Notes: a model not told the origin generated them from the letters alone. 30,820 nucleotides of DNA from Deltaproteobacteria bacterium (GCA_027068235.1 JAMOUE010000310.1:1-30820), one strand, 5' to 3'; positions 22,552 to 30,820 are shown, counted from the stretch's first letter. Program-made: numbers and translations.

Positions 22552-23108
22552 TTTAGATAGTTTAACATGGCCTTGAACTGCGGTGTTCCAGCCCTTTTAA
22601 GAAGTTGATAAACGATGGTCTCAGTCGGGGCACAGAATATAGAGTTCGCCATCATGAGCGCTACAGCCTGTTTCTTATTCTTCTTATAACGTGAAGATAT
22701 GGCATCTGTTGCCACCCATGTATAAAAATCCCTTTCAACTGCAGCAATTGCCGTTTGAAATACACAGATATGGGCTTCAACACCACATAGAACAAGTGTA
22801 TCAATGGCTGATGGCAAACCCCTCAATATATTTTTGAACTCGTTATTGTAAAAACAGTTGAACTCAACCTTGTCCACCTTGAAAAGATTTTCATCAGGCA
22901 GAACCACATCTGAGACTATGGGGCCTAATCCCTTTTCATATTGGGTTGTAGCAATTATGGGCATACCAAAAGTTTCAAAAGTCTTTATAAGCAGATTGGT
23001 ATTTTTTACAACACGTTCTGGCTTTTCAACTGCCTTCATGAGTCGTTCCTGAGGATCTATGACCACCAAACAGGTACGTTTAGGATTGATGATCTGTATC
23101 TTTTTCAT
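22548..23108 (-). CDS. Isochorismatase-family cysteine hydrolase
   Basis: I start at the ATG at 23108 because an AGGAGG site precedes it and the earlier start at 23165 falls inside the symporter's terminator. The 186-residue product has the isochorismatase-like triad: Asp18 in LVVIDPQERL, Lys80 in KVDKVEFNCF and Cys115 in CGVEAHICV. TTQYEKGLG is typical of the YcaC/ISOC1-like branch. The zinc-binding Asp-His-His residues of true nicotinamidases are not apparent, so the substrate is unknown. It heads a tight minus-strand cluster with the PnuC-like protein, archease and rtcB. Confidence 0.9.
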   Translation of the reverse strand: MKKIQIINPKRTCLVVIDPQERLMKAVEKPERVVKNTNLLIKTFETFGMPIIATTQYEKGLGPIVSDVVLPDENLFKVDKVEFNCFYNNEFKNILRGLPSAIDTLVLCGVEAHICVFQTAIAAVERDFYTWVATDAISSRYKKNKKQAVALMMANSIFCAPTETIVYQLLKRAGTPQFKAMLNYLK

Positions 23109-23153
23109 TGCTGAAAAGGCCTCCTCTTTTTTGAATATTGTACTAAGTAACAC

Positions 23154-23187
23154 AAAAAAAGGCATCCTTCCCTTTCGAAAGGATGCC
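23154..23187 (-). terminator. Intrinsic terminator of the symporter operon
   Basis: On the minus strand a perfect 9-base stem GGCATCCTT / AAGGATGCC with a 9-base loop is followed by TTTTTTT. It lies 28 bases past the symporter stop and separates that operon from the isochorismatase-rtcB cluster. Confidence 0.92.
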
Positions 23188-23214
23188 CCTCTTTAAACTA
23201 TTGCTTTTAGATGA

Positions 23215-24990
23215 TTAGTGATCTACAGCAGCACCAGCTCCCCTTGGAGTACGGATAGAGGAAACGAGCTCCTGTATCTCCTTTGGAGGTTCCTTGGTCA
23301 TGGAAGATACAACCCAGGTTACCACAAAGTTTATAATCATACCTATAGTTCCAATGCCCTCTGGACTGATACCAAAGAGCCACTGATCCTTGGTGCCGCC
23401 CATAAACTTAAAATAGACGATGTAGGCAGCAGTAAAGAGAATACCTGCCAGCATGCCACAAATGGCCCCCTCCCTATTTGTCCTAGCAGAAAAGATTCCA
23501 AGGACGATTATTGGGAAGAAGGAGGAGGCTGCCAGACCAAAGGCAAAGGCAACAACCTGTGCCACAAAGCCTGGAGGATTAATACCAAAATACCCTGCTA
23601 TACATACTGCGATTCCAATCATTATACGTCCAACCAAGAGACGCTGCTTCTCTGTGGCCTTCCTGTTGATCATCCTGTAGTAGAGGTCATGCGATATGGA
23701 GGAGGCGATAACCAACAACAGACCAGAAGCAGTTGAAAGGGCTGCTGCAAGACCTCCTGCTGCAACAAGCGCAATGACCCAGTTGGGCAGATTTGCAATT
23801 TCTGGGTTGGCGAGAACCATAATATCCCTGTCAACATAAAGCTCATTTGGAGAGCTAGTAAGCTTGTTGGCCACTATTTTCTGTCCCAATGGACCAGTCT
23901 TTCCAGGAACAAACTTTGGTTTTCCAACAAATGGTTTTCCTGCCCTGTACTGGATTATGCCGTCATTGTTTTTGTCAACCCATGCAATGAGTCCGGTCTT
24001 TTCCCAGTTTTTGAACCATGATGGTGCCTCAGCATAGGGCTTGTCGTTGATGGTATCAATCATGTTGTAGCGAGCAAAGGCTGCCACTGCTGGGGCCGTG
24101 GTGTAAAGAATTGCAATAAACAAAAGTGCATAACCAGCGCTTAGACGAGCAGCGCGCACACTTGGAACGGTATAGAACCTAATAATAACATGAGGGAGTC
24201 CTGCTGTACCAACCATGAGGGCAAAGGTGATACAAAAGACATCCAACATGGATTTTGCCCCTGGTTGGGTATATGCCGTAAAACCGAGATCCGTATTTAG
24301 CTTATCCAATACGTCTAATAAATACTGGCCCGTATACTGGCCTGTCTGAACAGTTCCACCAAGTCCAATCTGAGGGATTGGAGTACCTGCAATCTTCATA
24401 GAGATAAATACAGCAGGAATAAGGTAAGCAGTGATAAGAACCGTGTACTGGGCAACCTGGGTCCAGGTAATTCCCTTCATTCCCCCAAGACCTGCATAGA
24501 AAAACACAATGGCCATTCCAATAAGGACACCAGTGTTAACAGGAACCTCAAGAAAACGGCTAAAGACGATACCAACGCCCCTCATCTGGCCACAAACGTA
24601 TGTAAGAGAAACGAATATGGCGCACATTAAGGCAACAAACCTGGCAGTGTCAGAGTAATACCTGTCACCAACAAAGTCTGGTACTGTATACTTTCCAAAC
24701 TTCCTCAAGTATGGGGCAAGAAGCAGTGCCAACAGCACGTAACCGCCTGTCCATCCCATAAGATAAATAGAACCTGCATATCCCAAAAAGGATATAAGTC
24801 CTGCCATTGAGATGAACGAAGCAGCACTCATCCAGTCAGCAGCAGTTGCCATACCGTTGGCCAATGGAGGAACTCCTCCACCTGCCACATAAAAACCTTT
24901 TGTGTCACGCACCCTGGAAATCCAGGCAATAAAGATGTAGAGACTGAATGTCAGCCCTACCATTATGTAAGTCCACGCTAAGATAGACAT
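23215..24990 (-). CDS. Sodium:solute symporter, large type (ActP-like, VC_2705 subfamily)
   Basis: The 591-residue protein is an SSS-family symporter with about 13 membrane helices. The conserved N-terminal region has FYVAGGGVPPLANGMATAAD followed by WMSAASFISMAG, and further on GGMKGITWTQVAQY and GTAGLPHVIIRFY. A hydrophilic insertion at about 325-400 holds DKNNDGIIQY (339-348), which looks like an EF-hand calcium loop. The family imports acetate or related carboxylates with Na+. The strong AGGAGAGGAG site sets the start, and the DUF4212 small subunit lies 82 bases upstream, the standard pair. The carried solute cannot be read from sequence; acetate or another short organic acid is likely. 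Confidence 0.93.
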   Translation of the reverse strand: MSILAWTYIMVGLTFSLYIFIAWISRVRDTKGFYVAGGGVPPLANGMATAADWMSAASFISMAGLISFLGYAGSIYLMGWTGGYVLLALLLAPYLRKFGKYTVPDFVGDRYYSDTARFVALMCAIFVSLTYVCGQMRGVGIVFSRFLEVPVNTGVLIGMAIVFFYAGLGGMKGITWTQVAQYTVLITAYLIPAVFISMKIAGTPIPQIGLGGTVQTGQYTGQYLLDVLDKLNTDLGFTAYTQPGAKSMLDVFCITFALMVGTAGLPHVIIRFYTVPSVRAARLSAGYALLFIAILYTTAPAVAAFARYNMIDTINDKPYAEAPSWFKNWEKTGLIAWVDKNNDGIIQYRAGKPFVGKPKFVPGKTGPLGQKIVANKLTSSPNELYVDRDIMVLANPEIANLPNWVIALVAAGGLAAALSTASGLLLVIASSISHDLYYRMINRKATEKQRLLVGRIMIGIAVCIAGYFGINPPGFVAQVVAFAFGLAASSFFPIIVLGIFSARTNREGAICGMLAGILFTAAYIVYFKFMGGTKDQWLFGISPEGIGTIGMIINFVVTWVVSSMTKEPPKEIQELVSSIRTPRGAGAAVDH

Positions 24991-25072
24991 AGCCTTTCTC
25001 CTCTCCTAAATAAGTGTTTTTTTGTTCTTTCCCTTAGACTCCTGTTTTGAACATAGCAAAAGTGAAGGCAAT

Positions 25073-25324
25073 CTATTCATGCACATCATATTCTCTGTCT
25101 AATTTCTGCATGTAGGCATAGTAGACAAAGATCAGGCAAACAAAGACATAGATAGCCCCTTGCTGGGCAAACCAGAAGCCAAGAGGAAACCCTCCAATCT
25201 TGATGGCATTGAGAGGCTCCACAAAGATGATGCCACACCCATAGGAAACAACGGCCCAGATGACCAGAAGAAATGACATGAATGTCACATTCTTCTTCCA
25301 ATATTCCTGTAGGTTTTTACTCAT
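25073..25324 (-). CDS. DUF4212 small subunit of the sodium:solute symporter
   Basis: The 83-residue product has two membrane helices (about 14-36 and 48-69) and the DUF4212 pattern: NLQEYWKKNVTF, VSYGCGIIFVEPLN, GGFPLGFWFAQQGAIYVFV and the C-terminal YYAYMQKLDREYDV. This small protein is regularly encoded upstream of large ActP-like symporters and is thought to be their partner. The GGAGGAGATTATG context sets the start. It is the first gene of the operon. Confidence 0.93.
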   Translation of the reverse strand: MSKNLQEYWKKNVTFMSFLLVIWAVVSYGCGIIFVEPLNAIKIGGFPLGFWFAQQGAIYVFVCLIFVYYAYMQKLDREYDVHE

Positions 25325-25357
25325 AATCTCCTCCTTTTCTTATAAAAATTGGGGTAA

Positions 25358-25385
25358 AAAATAACAGTGGAATCGTGAATGTCAA
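25358..25385 (-). promoter_or_regulatory. Sigma70-like promoter of the symporter operon
   Basis: On the minus strand a perfect -35 box TTGACA (25385-25380) and TATTTT (25363-25358) are separated by 16 bases, upstream of the DUF4212 GGAGGAG site. A short palindrome TGTCA-ATA-TGACA (25380-25392) overlaps the -35 box and could be an operator. Confidence 0.55.
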
Positions 25386-25786
25386 TATGACAATTATTGA
25401 CACCCAAGATTCTTATATTTTAACACATTAAAATAAAAAAGAAAAATAATGAGGGATCATTCATTCACAATTAATAGTTGTTAAGAAACCACATAGGCTA
25501 CCTGGAAAATTGGCGTTACCCATATTGAAAATTCCTTGGCAGGGACAATCTTAATGGTTGCAAAATTGCAAGGTTTCACTTGACAAAAAAGAGGTGATAT
25601 CTCTTTATAGCTACCAGTGAGAGGTACAGGAGGAAGGAAGTTCTTTATAGATTCTATTTGAGAGCTTTAAAGCAAAGACAAAGCAATTTGTAAAGAGCTT
25701 CAATCAAAATTCAACTAAAATTTATAAGATACAGCAAAATCTAATGTAAGGGTATTTTTTAGAAGTAGCCTAAAAATAAATCACTT
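25386..25786. other. Divergent intergenic region between the symporter operon and the Prs-like gene
   Basis: This AT-rich stretch lies between the symporter promoter and the PRPP-synthase-like gene. TTGACA at 25582-25587 with TTTATA 18 bases on could be a plus-strand promoter. A GGAGGAAGGAAG string near 25630 looks like a ribosome site but no start codon or frame follows it. No gene, RNA or repeat is otherwise supported here. Confidence 0.4.
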
Positions 25787-26674
25787 ATGATGAAAGCCTG
25801 CTTATTATATTTTCCAGATTGCAAAGAGCCAGCCAATAGGCTTGCCCACTTTTTACAGATTGAATCTGACCAGATCCAAATCCACCATTTTCCTGATGGC
25901 GAGAGCCTGATAACACTTCCTGAACGTCTTCCAGAGTGTGTTATAATATATGAAAGCCTCAACAATCCCAACCAAAAGCTGATAGAACTCCTTTTTGCCG
26001 CCCGAGGAGCACGTAACAGCAAGGTTAAAAATCTAATCTTAATTGCACCATATCTGGCATACATGCGGCAAGATAAGTGCTTTAGACCAGGGCAAGTTGT
26101 AAGCCAAAAGGTCATAGGAACATTTCTATCTGAGCTGTTTGATTCTTTAATAACAATAGATGCCCATCTTCACAGGATTAATAATCTTTCCCAAATCCTT
26201 CCAGGATGTAGAGCCATAAATCTCACAACTTCTGCACTTACAGCCAACTTTATTGTAGAACACTTTCCCTATGCACCCTTTTTACTTGGTCCAGATGAAG
26301 AATCACTCCAGTGGGTCGCAGGCATAGCAAAAAATGCTGGATTAGAATATGGAGTATGCAAAAAGATCCGTTATGGAGACAAAAATGTTAATGTAACCCT
26401 ACCAAATGTTAATCTAAGAAACAGACACGTAATATTGATAGATGACATCGCAAGTACTGGCTACACATTGGCAGCAGCTGCCCAAGAACTTAGAAAAAGT
26501 GGGATAAACCATATAGATTGCATCATTACCCATGCCCTTTTTGCCAAAGGAGCCCTGAAACTTCTGAAGGAAAGCGGCATAAAACATATCATTACTTCCG
26601 ATACGATTTCGCACTCCACCAACAAGATCTTTATTGCCCCTATTGTTGCAAAGGCCCTCGAAGATCTTGTATAG
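25787..26674 (+). CDS. Ribose-phosphate pyrophosphokinase-like protein (variant Prs)
   Basis: The 295-residue product has the PRPP-synthase plan: FPDGESLITLPERL near 35-48, the catalytic segment YLAYMRQDKCFRPGQVVSQK, TIDAHLHRI, and the PRPP-binding loop VILIDDIASTGYT. It should make PRPP from ribose 5-phosphate and ATP, or bind PRPP. It differs from the usual housekeeping Prs (about 310-315 residues) and looks like the shorter divergent branch also found in archaea and some proteobacteria. No Shine-Dalgarno site is clear before ATGATG. It leads a plus-strand run with queC, a purine-derived (7-deazaguanine) pathway gene. Confidence 0.85.
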   Translation: MMKACLLYFPDCKEPANRLAHFLQIESDQIQIHHFPDGESLITLPERLPECVIIYESLNNPNQKLIELLFAARGARNSKVKNLILIAPYLAYMRQDKCFRPGQVVSQKVIGTFLSELFDSLITIDAHLHRINNLSQILPGCRAINLTTSALTANFIVEHFPYAPFLLGPDEESLQWVAGIAKNAGLEYGVCKKIRYGDKNVNVTLPNVNLRNRHVILIDDIASTGYTLAAAAQELRKSGINHIDCIITHALFAKGALKLLKESGIKHIITSDTISHSTNKIFIAPIVAKALEDLV

Positions 26675-26737
26675 AATTTAGGAATTTATATATTTGCCAA
26701 AATGGAGCTTTTAAGATCTTGATAAACGGTCAAGCCC

Positions 26738-27433
26738 ATGTCAGAAAATAGAAAGACAGACGATAACTTTGCAATATGTTTGGTAAGTGGTGGCTTGGAT
26801 AGCTGTGTTACGGCTGCAATTGCACTAAAAGAGTGTAGCAAGGCAGCATTTCTCCACGTGAACTATGGGCAAAGAACGGAAAAACGGGAGTTAAAGGCCT
26901 TTGAGGATATAGCCAGATTTTATGATATTCAGAAAAAACTTGTAGTCAGCCTTGAATATCTTGCCCAGATAGGAGGTTCAGCCCTTACTGACCAAACAAT
27001 AGATGTACCAGAAAATCAACTTTCCAACTCAACCATTCCTGTCACTTACGTACCTTTCAGAAATACCCATATCATAGCCATAGCTGTGTCATGGGCAGAA
27101 GTCCTGGGAGCAGGACGCATATATATTGGAGCAACAGAAGTTGACAGTTCTGGGTATCCGGATTGCAGAAAGAGTTACTTTGAGGCATACAACAAGTTGA
27201 TAGAAGAAGGGACCAAACCTGAAACCAGAATATCCATACATACTCCCTTGATAGACATGACAAAAAAACAGGTGGTTGAGCATGGGATAAAGCTTAATGC
27301 GCCTTTACACCTAACCTGGTCTTGTTATCAGAACGAAGACATTGCGTGCGGTGTTTGCGACTCCTGTTTGTTGAGATTAAAAGGCTTTAGGGAGGCTGGC
27401 TTCAAAGATCCAATTGCTTACAAGGTGTTGTAA
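26738..27433 (+). CDS. queC: 7-cyano-7-deazaguanine synthase QueC
   Basis: QueC converts 7-carboxy-7-deazaguanine to preQ0 with ATP and ammonia on the queuosine route. The 231-residue length is normal. The ATP-pyrophosphatase loop is SGGLDS (17-22), VNYGQRTEKREL is typical, and FRNTHIIAIAVSWAE follows. The zinc site is Cys196, Cys204, Cys207 and Cys210 in SCYQNEDIACGVCDSC. It is 63 bases after the Prs-like gene and its stop overlaps the ATG of the YkgJ gene (TAATG). Confidence 0.97.
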   Translation: MSENRKTDDNFAICLVSGGLDSCVTAAIALKECSKAAFLHVNYGQRTEKRELKAFEDIARFYDIQKKLVVSLEYLAQIGGSALTDQTIDVPENQLSNSTIPVTYVPFRNTHIIAIAVSWAEVLGAGRIYIGATEVDSSGYPDCRKSYFEAYNKLIEEGTKPETRISIHTPLIDMTKKQVVEHGIKLNAPLHLTWSCYQNEDIACGVCDSCLLRLKGFREAGFKDPIAYKVL

Positions 27434-27843
27434 TGGAACAATATGAGAAAGAGTGTAGCCCAAAACCACTGTTTGAATGCAAATGTTGCGGCCACTGCTG
27501 CCATGGAGTTGCCACAGTCTCTGTTACAGATGCGGAACAAAAAAGAATGGCTAGTTTTCTTGGCATCTCACTAGAAGAATTAAGACACAACTATCTGGTA
27601 ATAGGAAAAGGCAGCACTTCCATGAAGATAATCAATGGCCACTGCATATTTTATGGAGAAGATGGACTTTGCAAAGTACACCCTGTCAAACCATTTCACT
27701 GTAAACGATGGCCTCTTCATCCAAGCATCCTTGGGGATGAAGCTGCATGGAAAGCCATCAAGGCAGACTGTCCAGGTTTTGCCAAAGAGACCACTTGGGA
27801 ACAGGCCAAGGAGTTAGTAAGGAAGCAATTAAATGGATCTTGA
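27433..27843 (+). CDS. YkgJ family cysteine-cluster protein
   Basis: The 136-residue product has the YkgJ (CxxCxxCC-type) start FECKCCGHCCHGVA (14-27), with further Cys in HCIFYGEDGLCKVHPVKPFHC and DCPGFAK, which should bind zinc or an iron-sulfur cluster. Function is unknown in the family. It overlaps queC by one base (TAATG) and the next gene by 11 bases, so translation is coupled across three genes. Confidence 0.88.
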   Translation: MEQYEKECSPKPLFECKCCGHCCHGVATVSVTDAEQKRMASFLGISLEELRHNYLVIGKGSTSMKIINGHCIFYGEDGLCKVHPVKPFHCKRWPLHPSILGDEAAWKAIKADCPGFAKETTWEQAKELVRKQLNGS

Positions 27844-28636
27844 CAATATAAAAAAACACGTCTTTGTTAGCTGCCCGTTTAATCTTTTAAAGAAAAAATA
27901 TCTGCCAATAATCTTGGATCAAAACATAAATCCTGAGATTGGCTTAAACGGCACGATACTAGACACTTACACCTTTAAAGATTTTCTGGATGCCTCTAAG
28001 GCATTAAAGAGTAACAACCTTTCTTGCACGCTACATGCCCCTTTTACCGACATCAGTTGTGGGGCAATAGACGCACAGGTTAGGGCTGTAGCACTTGAAA
28101 GACTTAAGTATGCAGTTGATCTTGCAGCACTTTTTGAAGCGCACTCCTTGGTGTTTCACTCTGGATGGGAAAAAAAGATCTATGCAGATGCCACAGATAT
28201 GTGGTTGAGTTTTGCCACAGAAACCATTGAAAATTTATGTGAACATGCTGCAGCCTCTGGAGTACAACTTGCCCTTGAAAACGTCTTTGAGCTCGATACC
28301 TACCTACATAAAAAACTTTTTCACGCCATACCTTCTAATCAGCTAGGTTTTTGTCTGGATGCAGGGCATGTCTATGCCTTTTCCAAAACTCCACTGGAAA
28401 AATGGGTTGAGGATCTTGGGACAAGAATTAGACATCTTCATCTTCACGACAACAAAGGAGAAGCTGACGAACACCTTGCCCCTGGTACTGGGATAGTTGA
28501 TTTCGAACTCATCTTTTCTTGGCTTTCAAAACACAACATAAGACCTGTTCTCACACTTGAGGCCCATGACGAGGAAACTGTTATTCCAGGACTTGTTGCC
28601 ATAGGCGGGTTAATGGAAAGATATTTTGGCAAATAG
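27833..28636 (+). CDS. Sugar phosphate isomerase/epimerase-like TIM-barrel protein
   Basis: The 267 residues fit the xylose isomerase-like TIM barrel (AP endonuclease 2 family). Likely metal residues include His in TLHAPFTDIS, LVFHSGW, Glu in LALENVFE, Asp and His in FCLDAGHVYAF, HLHLHDN, and Glu in TLEAHDE. The substrate is unknown: relatives include sugar isomerases, endonuclease IV and other enzymes. The start ATG has an AAGGAAG site and overlaps the YkgJ gene by 11 bases. Confidence 0.87.
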   Translation: MDLDNIKKHVFVSCPFNLLKKKYLPIILDQNINPEIGLNGTILDTYTFKDFLDASKALKSNNLSCTLHAPFTDISCGAIDAQVRAVALERLKYAVDLAALFEAHSLVFHSGWEKKIYADATDMWLSFATETIENLCEHAAASGVQLALENVFELDTYLHKKLFHAIPSNQLGFCLDAGHVYAFSKTPLEKWVEDLGTRIRHLHLHDNKGEADEHLAPGTGIVDFELIFSWLSKHNIRPVLTLEAHDEETVIPGLVAIGGLMERYFGK

Positions 28637-28700
28637 ATTCCTACCCCTTATCAAAGGCAAATTTCACATATTGCATAACATGAAAGGGAAACAATAAAAG

Positions 28701-29291
28701 GTGCTGATTGCTCTCACAGGGACCTTGGGAGGTGGAAAGTCAACGGTTTTACGCTTCTTTGACCTTTTTGGCGTTAATACCATAAGTGCCGATGAGATAG
28801 TTCATGAACTCCTTGAAACACCAAAAGTACGAGACCAGATTCAAAAATACTTTGGAAGGAAAGTCTTTACCCCAAGTGGCAAGATTGACAGAAAGAAACT
28901 TGCTGCCAGGGTATTTTCTAACAAAGATGAAAAAAGGTATCTGGAATCTATCCTCCATCCACTGGTATTCCAAACAATCTTTGACAGATACAGCCAGAAT
29001 CCAAAGGCCATAACGGTGGCTGAAGTGCCGCTTCTTTTTGAAACCGCCACTGAAGACCACTTCAACAAGGTTATAGTGGTGAAGACCCCTATCCAAGTTG
29101 TAAAAAAGAGACTTCAACAAAGGGGCATGAGCCACGAAGATATAGAAGCAAGGATGAAGCATCAAATTGACCTAGAGACAAAGCTTGCAAAGGCAGATTT
29201 TATAATTGATAATTCTGGCTCTCTTTCCGAAACAAAAAAACAGGTTGAAGACTTAGTAAAAATCTTGAATGCGCAAAACAGAAGCTCATGA
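28701..29291 (+). CDS. coaE: Dephospho-CoA kinase CoaE
   Basis: CoaE phosphorylates dephospho-CoA at the 3'-OH in the last step of CoA synthesis. The 196 residues are full length. The start is GTG, and the Walker A GTLGGGKST begins only six residues in, so no downstream start is possible. SADEIVHELL, the LESILHPLVF motif and VAEVPLLFE are diagnostic. The stop overlaps the channel gene's ATG (ATGA). Operon placement is probably for co-expression rather than function. Confidence 0.96.
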   Translation: MLIALTGTLGGGKSTVLRFFDLFGVNTISADEIVHELLETPKVRDQIQKYFGRKVFTPSGKIDRKKLAARVFSNKDEKRYLESILHPLVFQTIFDRYSQNPKAITVAEVPLLFETATEDHFNKVIVVKTPIQVVKKRLQQRGMSHEDIEARMKHQIDLETKLAKADFIIDNSGSLSETKKQVEDLVKILNAQNRSS

Positions 29292-30562
29292 AACCTAGAA
29301 ATCTTCTTGAGGCCAAGGTACAAGAGTTGCTTGGGCTTGTCTGCAACTCAGGGCTTAAGGATAATCCCGTACTATATTGGTTTGTAATCTCCCTAATAGT
29401 ATTTATATGCTGCACAGTTAGCTATTTGGTAGTTCGTTACATAATAATTCGACTCATTCATAGAGCCCTTCAAAAGACCAAAAACAAATGGGATGATGTT
29501 CTTATTAAACAAAAGGTCTTTGTCCCCTTATCCCTTTGGGTTCCTGCCATCGTTTTTAACTATCTTGGCCATTCCATACCTGACTTTCCAGATATCCTTT
29601 TAAAACTGGTTTATCCCTTTGTTCTTCTTGATATTGCCTTTGTATTTGACAGGCTTCTATCGGCAGGCCTTGAGATTTACAACATGCATCCTATGTCGTA
29701 CCGATGGCCAATCAAGGGATACATCCAAATTATCAAACTATTCTTATACATTGCAGTAGGAATCATCATTATCTGTTACCTCCTTGGCGAGTCCCCTTGG
29801 GCGCTTCTAAGTGGCCTTGGCGCCATGACGGCACTGCTACTTTTGATATTTAAGGATACAATCCTCTCCTTTGTTGCTGGGATACAAATTGTTGCCAACG
29901 ATCTCATAAGGTTGGGAGATTGGATAGAGGTCCCACAGTTCAATGCAGATGGAGATGTTATAGAGATCGCCCTTTACACCATTAAGGTTCAAAACTGGGA
30001 TAAAACTGTTACGGTCATTCCTACCTACAAACTTATATCTAACTCATTCAAGAACTGGCGAGGCATGAAACAGGCCGGTGCAAGACGGATAAAACGGTCA
30101 ATTCTCATAGACCAGACCAGTGTCAAATTTTGTGATAAGGCCATGATAGAAAAGTTCAAAAAGATCCAGATCCTTAGGGATTACATTGAACAAAAGGAAC
30201 AAGAGCTTGAAAGCTACAACAAACAACACAACATAGATGAAAACGTGTTGGTTAATGGCAGACGAATGACTAATCTTGGCACATTCCGGGCATATCTAAC
30301 CAGATACTTAAAGAACAATCCCCACCTCAGAAAGGATATGACCTTAATGGTGAGGCAACTTGCCCCTAAACCAGAGGGCATACCACTTGAAATCTACTGT
30401 TTCTCCAGCGACATAAGATGGGCCAATTACGAATCAATTCAAGCCGACATCTTTGACCACGTATTGGCATGTGTGCCCAATTTTTACTTACGGGTGGCAC
30501 AAATACCCACAGGCCACGATATAAAATCTGCCGGTGTATGGTCATGTGCAAAAGAAGGGTAA
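29288..30562 (+). CDS. Mechanosensitive channel, YbdG-like MscS family
   Basis: The 424-residue protein has about five membrane helices (roughly 28-58, 78-95, 104-128, 146-165, 172-205). The pore-lining helix is LSGLGAMTALLLLIFKD followed by the MscS beta domain (LGDWIEVPQFNADGDVIEI). The C-terminal region has the GARRIKRSILID segment typical of the YbdG branch. These channels open under hypo-osmotic stress, and YbdG-type channels have low activity. The ATG overlaps the coaE stop by four bases. Confidence 0.93.
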   Translation: MKPRNLLEAKVQELLGLVCNSGLKDNPVLYWFVISLIVFICCTVSYLVVRYIIIRLIHRALQKTKNKWDDVLIKQKVFVPLSLWVPAIVFNYLGHSIPDFPDILLKLVYPFVLLDIAFVFDRLLSAGLEIYNMHPMSYRWPIKGYIQIIKLFLYIAVGIIIICYLLGESPWALLSGLGAMTALLLLIFKDTILSFVAGIQIVANDLIRLGDWIEVPQFNADGDVIEIALYTIKVQNWDKTVTVIPTYKLISNSFKNWRGMKQAGARRIKRSILIDQTSVKFCDKAMIEKFKKIQILRDYIEQKEQELESYNKQHNIDENVLVNGRRMTNLGTFRAYLTRYLKNNPHLRKDMTLMVRQLAPKPEGIPLEIYCFSSDIRWANYESIQADIFDHVLACVPNFYLRVAQIPTGHDIKSAGVWSCAKEG

Positions 30563-30707
30563 AGTGCTTGATATATAAATTGCCTCCAGTGTATTCTTTA
30601 CCTAAATACTTTCCAAAATCTTTTGACAAGGTTGGCAGCCTTGGCACCATTTAACAAGATGAAAGTTTGTGTTTGTATTTCGTCTTCAAAGGTGATAGGA
30701 GCAAAAA

Positions 30708-30820
30708 ATGGCCTCTAAAGGAAGACTAATAGCCATTGGAGATATTCACGGTTGCATAAAAAAACTCAAGAATCTACTGGGGCACTTGTCCATACAAAGT
30801 GATGATACTGTAATCTTTCT
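30708..30820 (+). CDS. Metallophosphoesterase, 3' end beyond the window
   Basis: The ATG at 30708 follows AGGAG by six bases, and 37 full codons are visible. LIAIGDIHGCIKKLKNLL has the GDxHG metal-binding motif of calcineurin-like phosphatases, such as diadenosine-tetraphosphatase or PrpE-type protein/nucleotide phosphatases. Substrate cannot be told from the visible part. It lies 145 bases after the channel gene, with no clear terminator between them. Confidence 0.85.
   Translation, partial: MASKGRLIAIGDIHGCIKKLKNLLGHLSIQSDDTVIF

Noticed and set aside
22548..23108. Calling the cysteine hydrolase a nicotinamidase
   Set aside because: The Asp-His-His metal-binding pattern of nicotinamidases is not visible.
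23109..23165. Longer start for the isochorismatase-like gene
   Set aside because: It overlaps the symporter terminator; AGGAGG precedes the inner ATG at 23108.
25397..25419. Plus-strand TTGACA with TATATT
   Set aside because: The spacer is only 11 bases, too short for a sigma70 promoter.

Overview
The window looks like a chromosomal segment of a Gram-negative, probably anaerobic and perhaps thermophilic bacterium, most likely in the Desulfobacterota (former Deltaproteobacteria). The clues are a Tat-exported four-cluster ferredoxin paired with a triheme cytochrome c, a receiver-PAS-HisKA protein of a type common in that group, a DUF4212/large-symporter pair, an archaeal-flavoured DUF99 protein, and AT-rich, A/T-ending codon use. 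This placement is inference. No rRNA, tRNA, CRISPR array, transposase or phage gene was seen.

Layout. (1) 1-5313, minus: yebC-ruvC-ruvA-ruvB (Holliday-junction processing), followed in the same operon by a Lon-type protease that has its Ser/Lys dyad but lacks Walker A and Walker B residues. (2) 5408-7840: a membrane-anchored dynamin-like GTPase, divergent from a DUF99 nuclease-like protein, then a small basic orphan. (3) 8010-12025: an HDOD signalling protein, a receiver/PAS/HisKA protein without an ATPase domain, an M28 aminopeptidase-like enzyme, a BCAM0308-type zinc protein and a PEBP-family protein with two possible starts. (4) 12312-16619: two secreted proteins that share a duplicated Trp-rich GWW domain, one of them fused to a propeller-like Asp-rich repeat region, then a TTG-started protein with a His-rich HIT/GalT-like motif. 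A paired-arm element and a G+C-richer stretch lie around the latter gene. (5) 16947-18110, minus: a Tat ferredoxin plus triheme cytochrome, ending in a clear intrinsic terminator, with a possible leftward small RNA upstream.

(6) 18470-20375: two different L,D-transpeptidases converge and overlap at their 3' ends. (7) 20386-23108, minus: an isochorismatase-like hydrolase, a three-helix PnuC-like membrane protein, archease and RtcB RNA ligase are tightly packed, with an L,D-transpeptidase just downstream. (8) 23215-25324, minus: a sodium:solute symporter and its DUF4212 partner, with a sigma70-like promoter and a strong terminator. (9) 25787-30562, plus: a divergent PRPP-synthase-like protein, queC, a YkgJ Cys-cluster protein, a TIM-barrel isomerase-like protein, coaE and a YbdG-type mechanosensitive channel. 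A metallophosphoesterase begins at 30708 and runs off the window.

The points most worth a second look are the Walker-less Lon, the GWW-domain secreted pair with its neighbouring HIT-like protein, the hydrolase/half-PnuC/archease/RtcB cluster, the orphan ferredoxin-cytochrome pair, and the non-coding elements at 14850-14930, 16669-16815 and 18207-18320.
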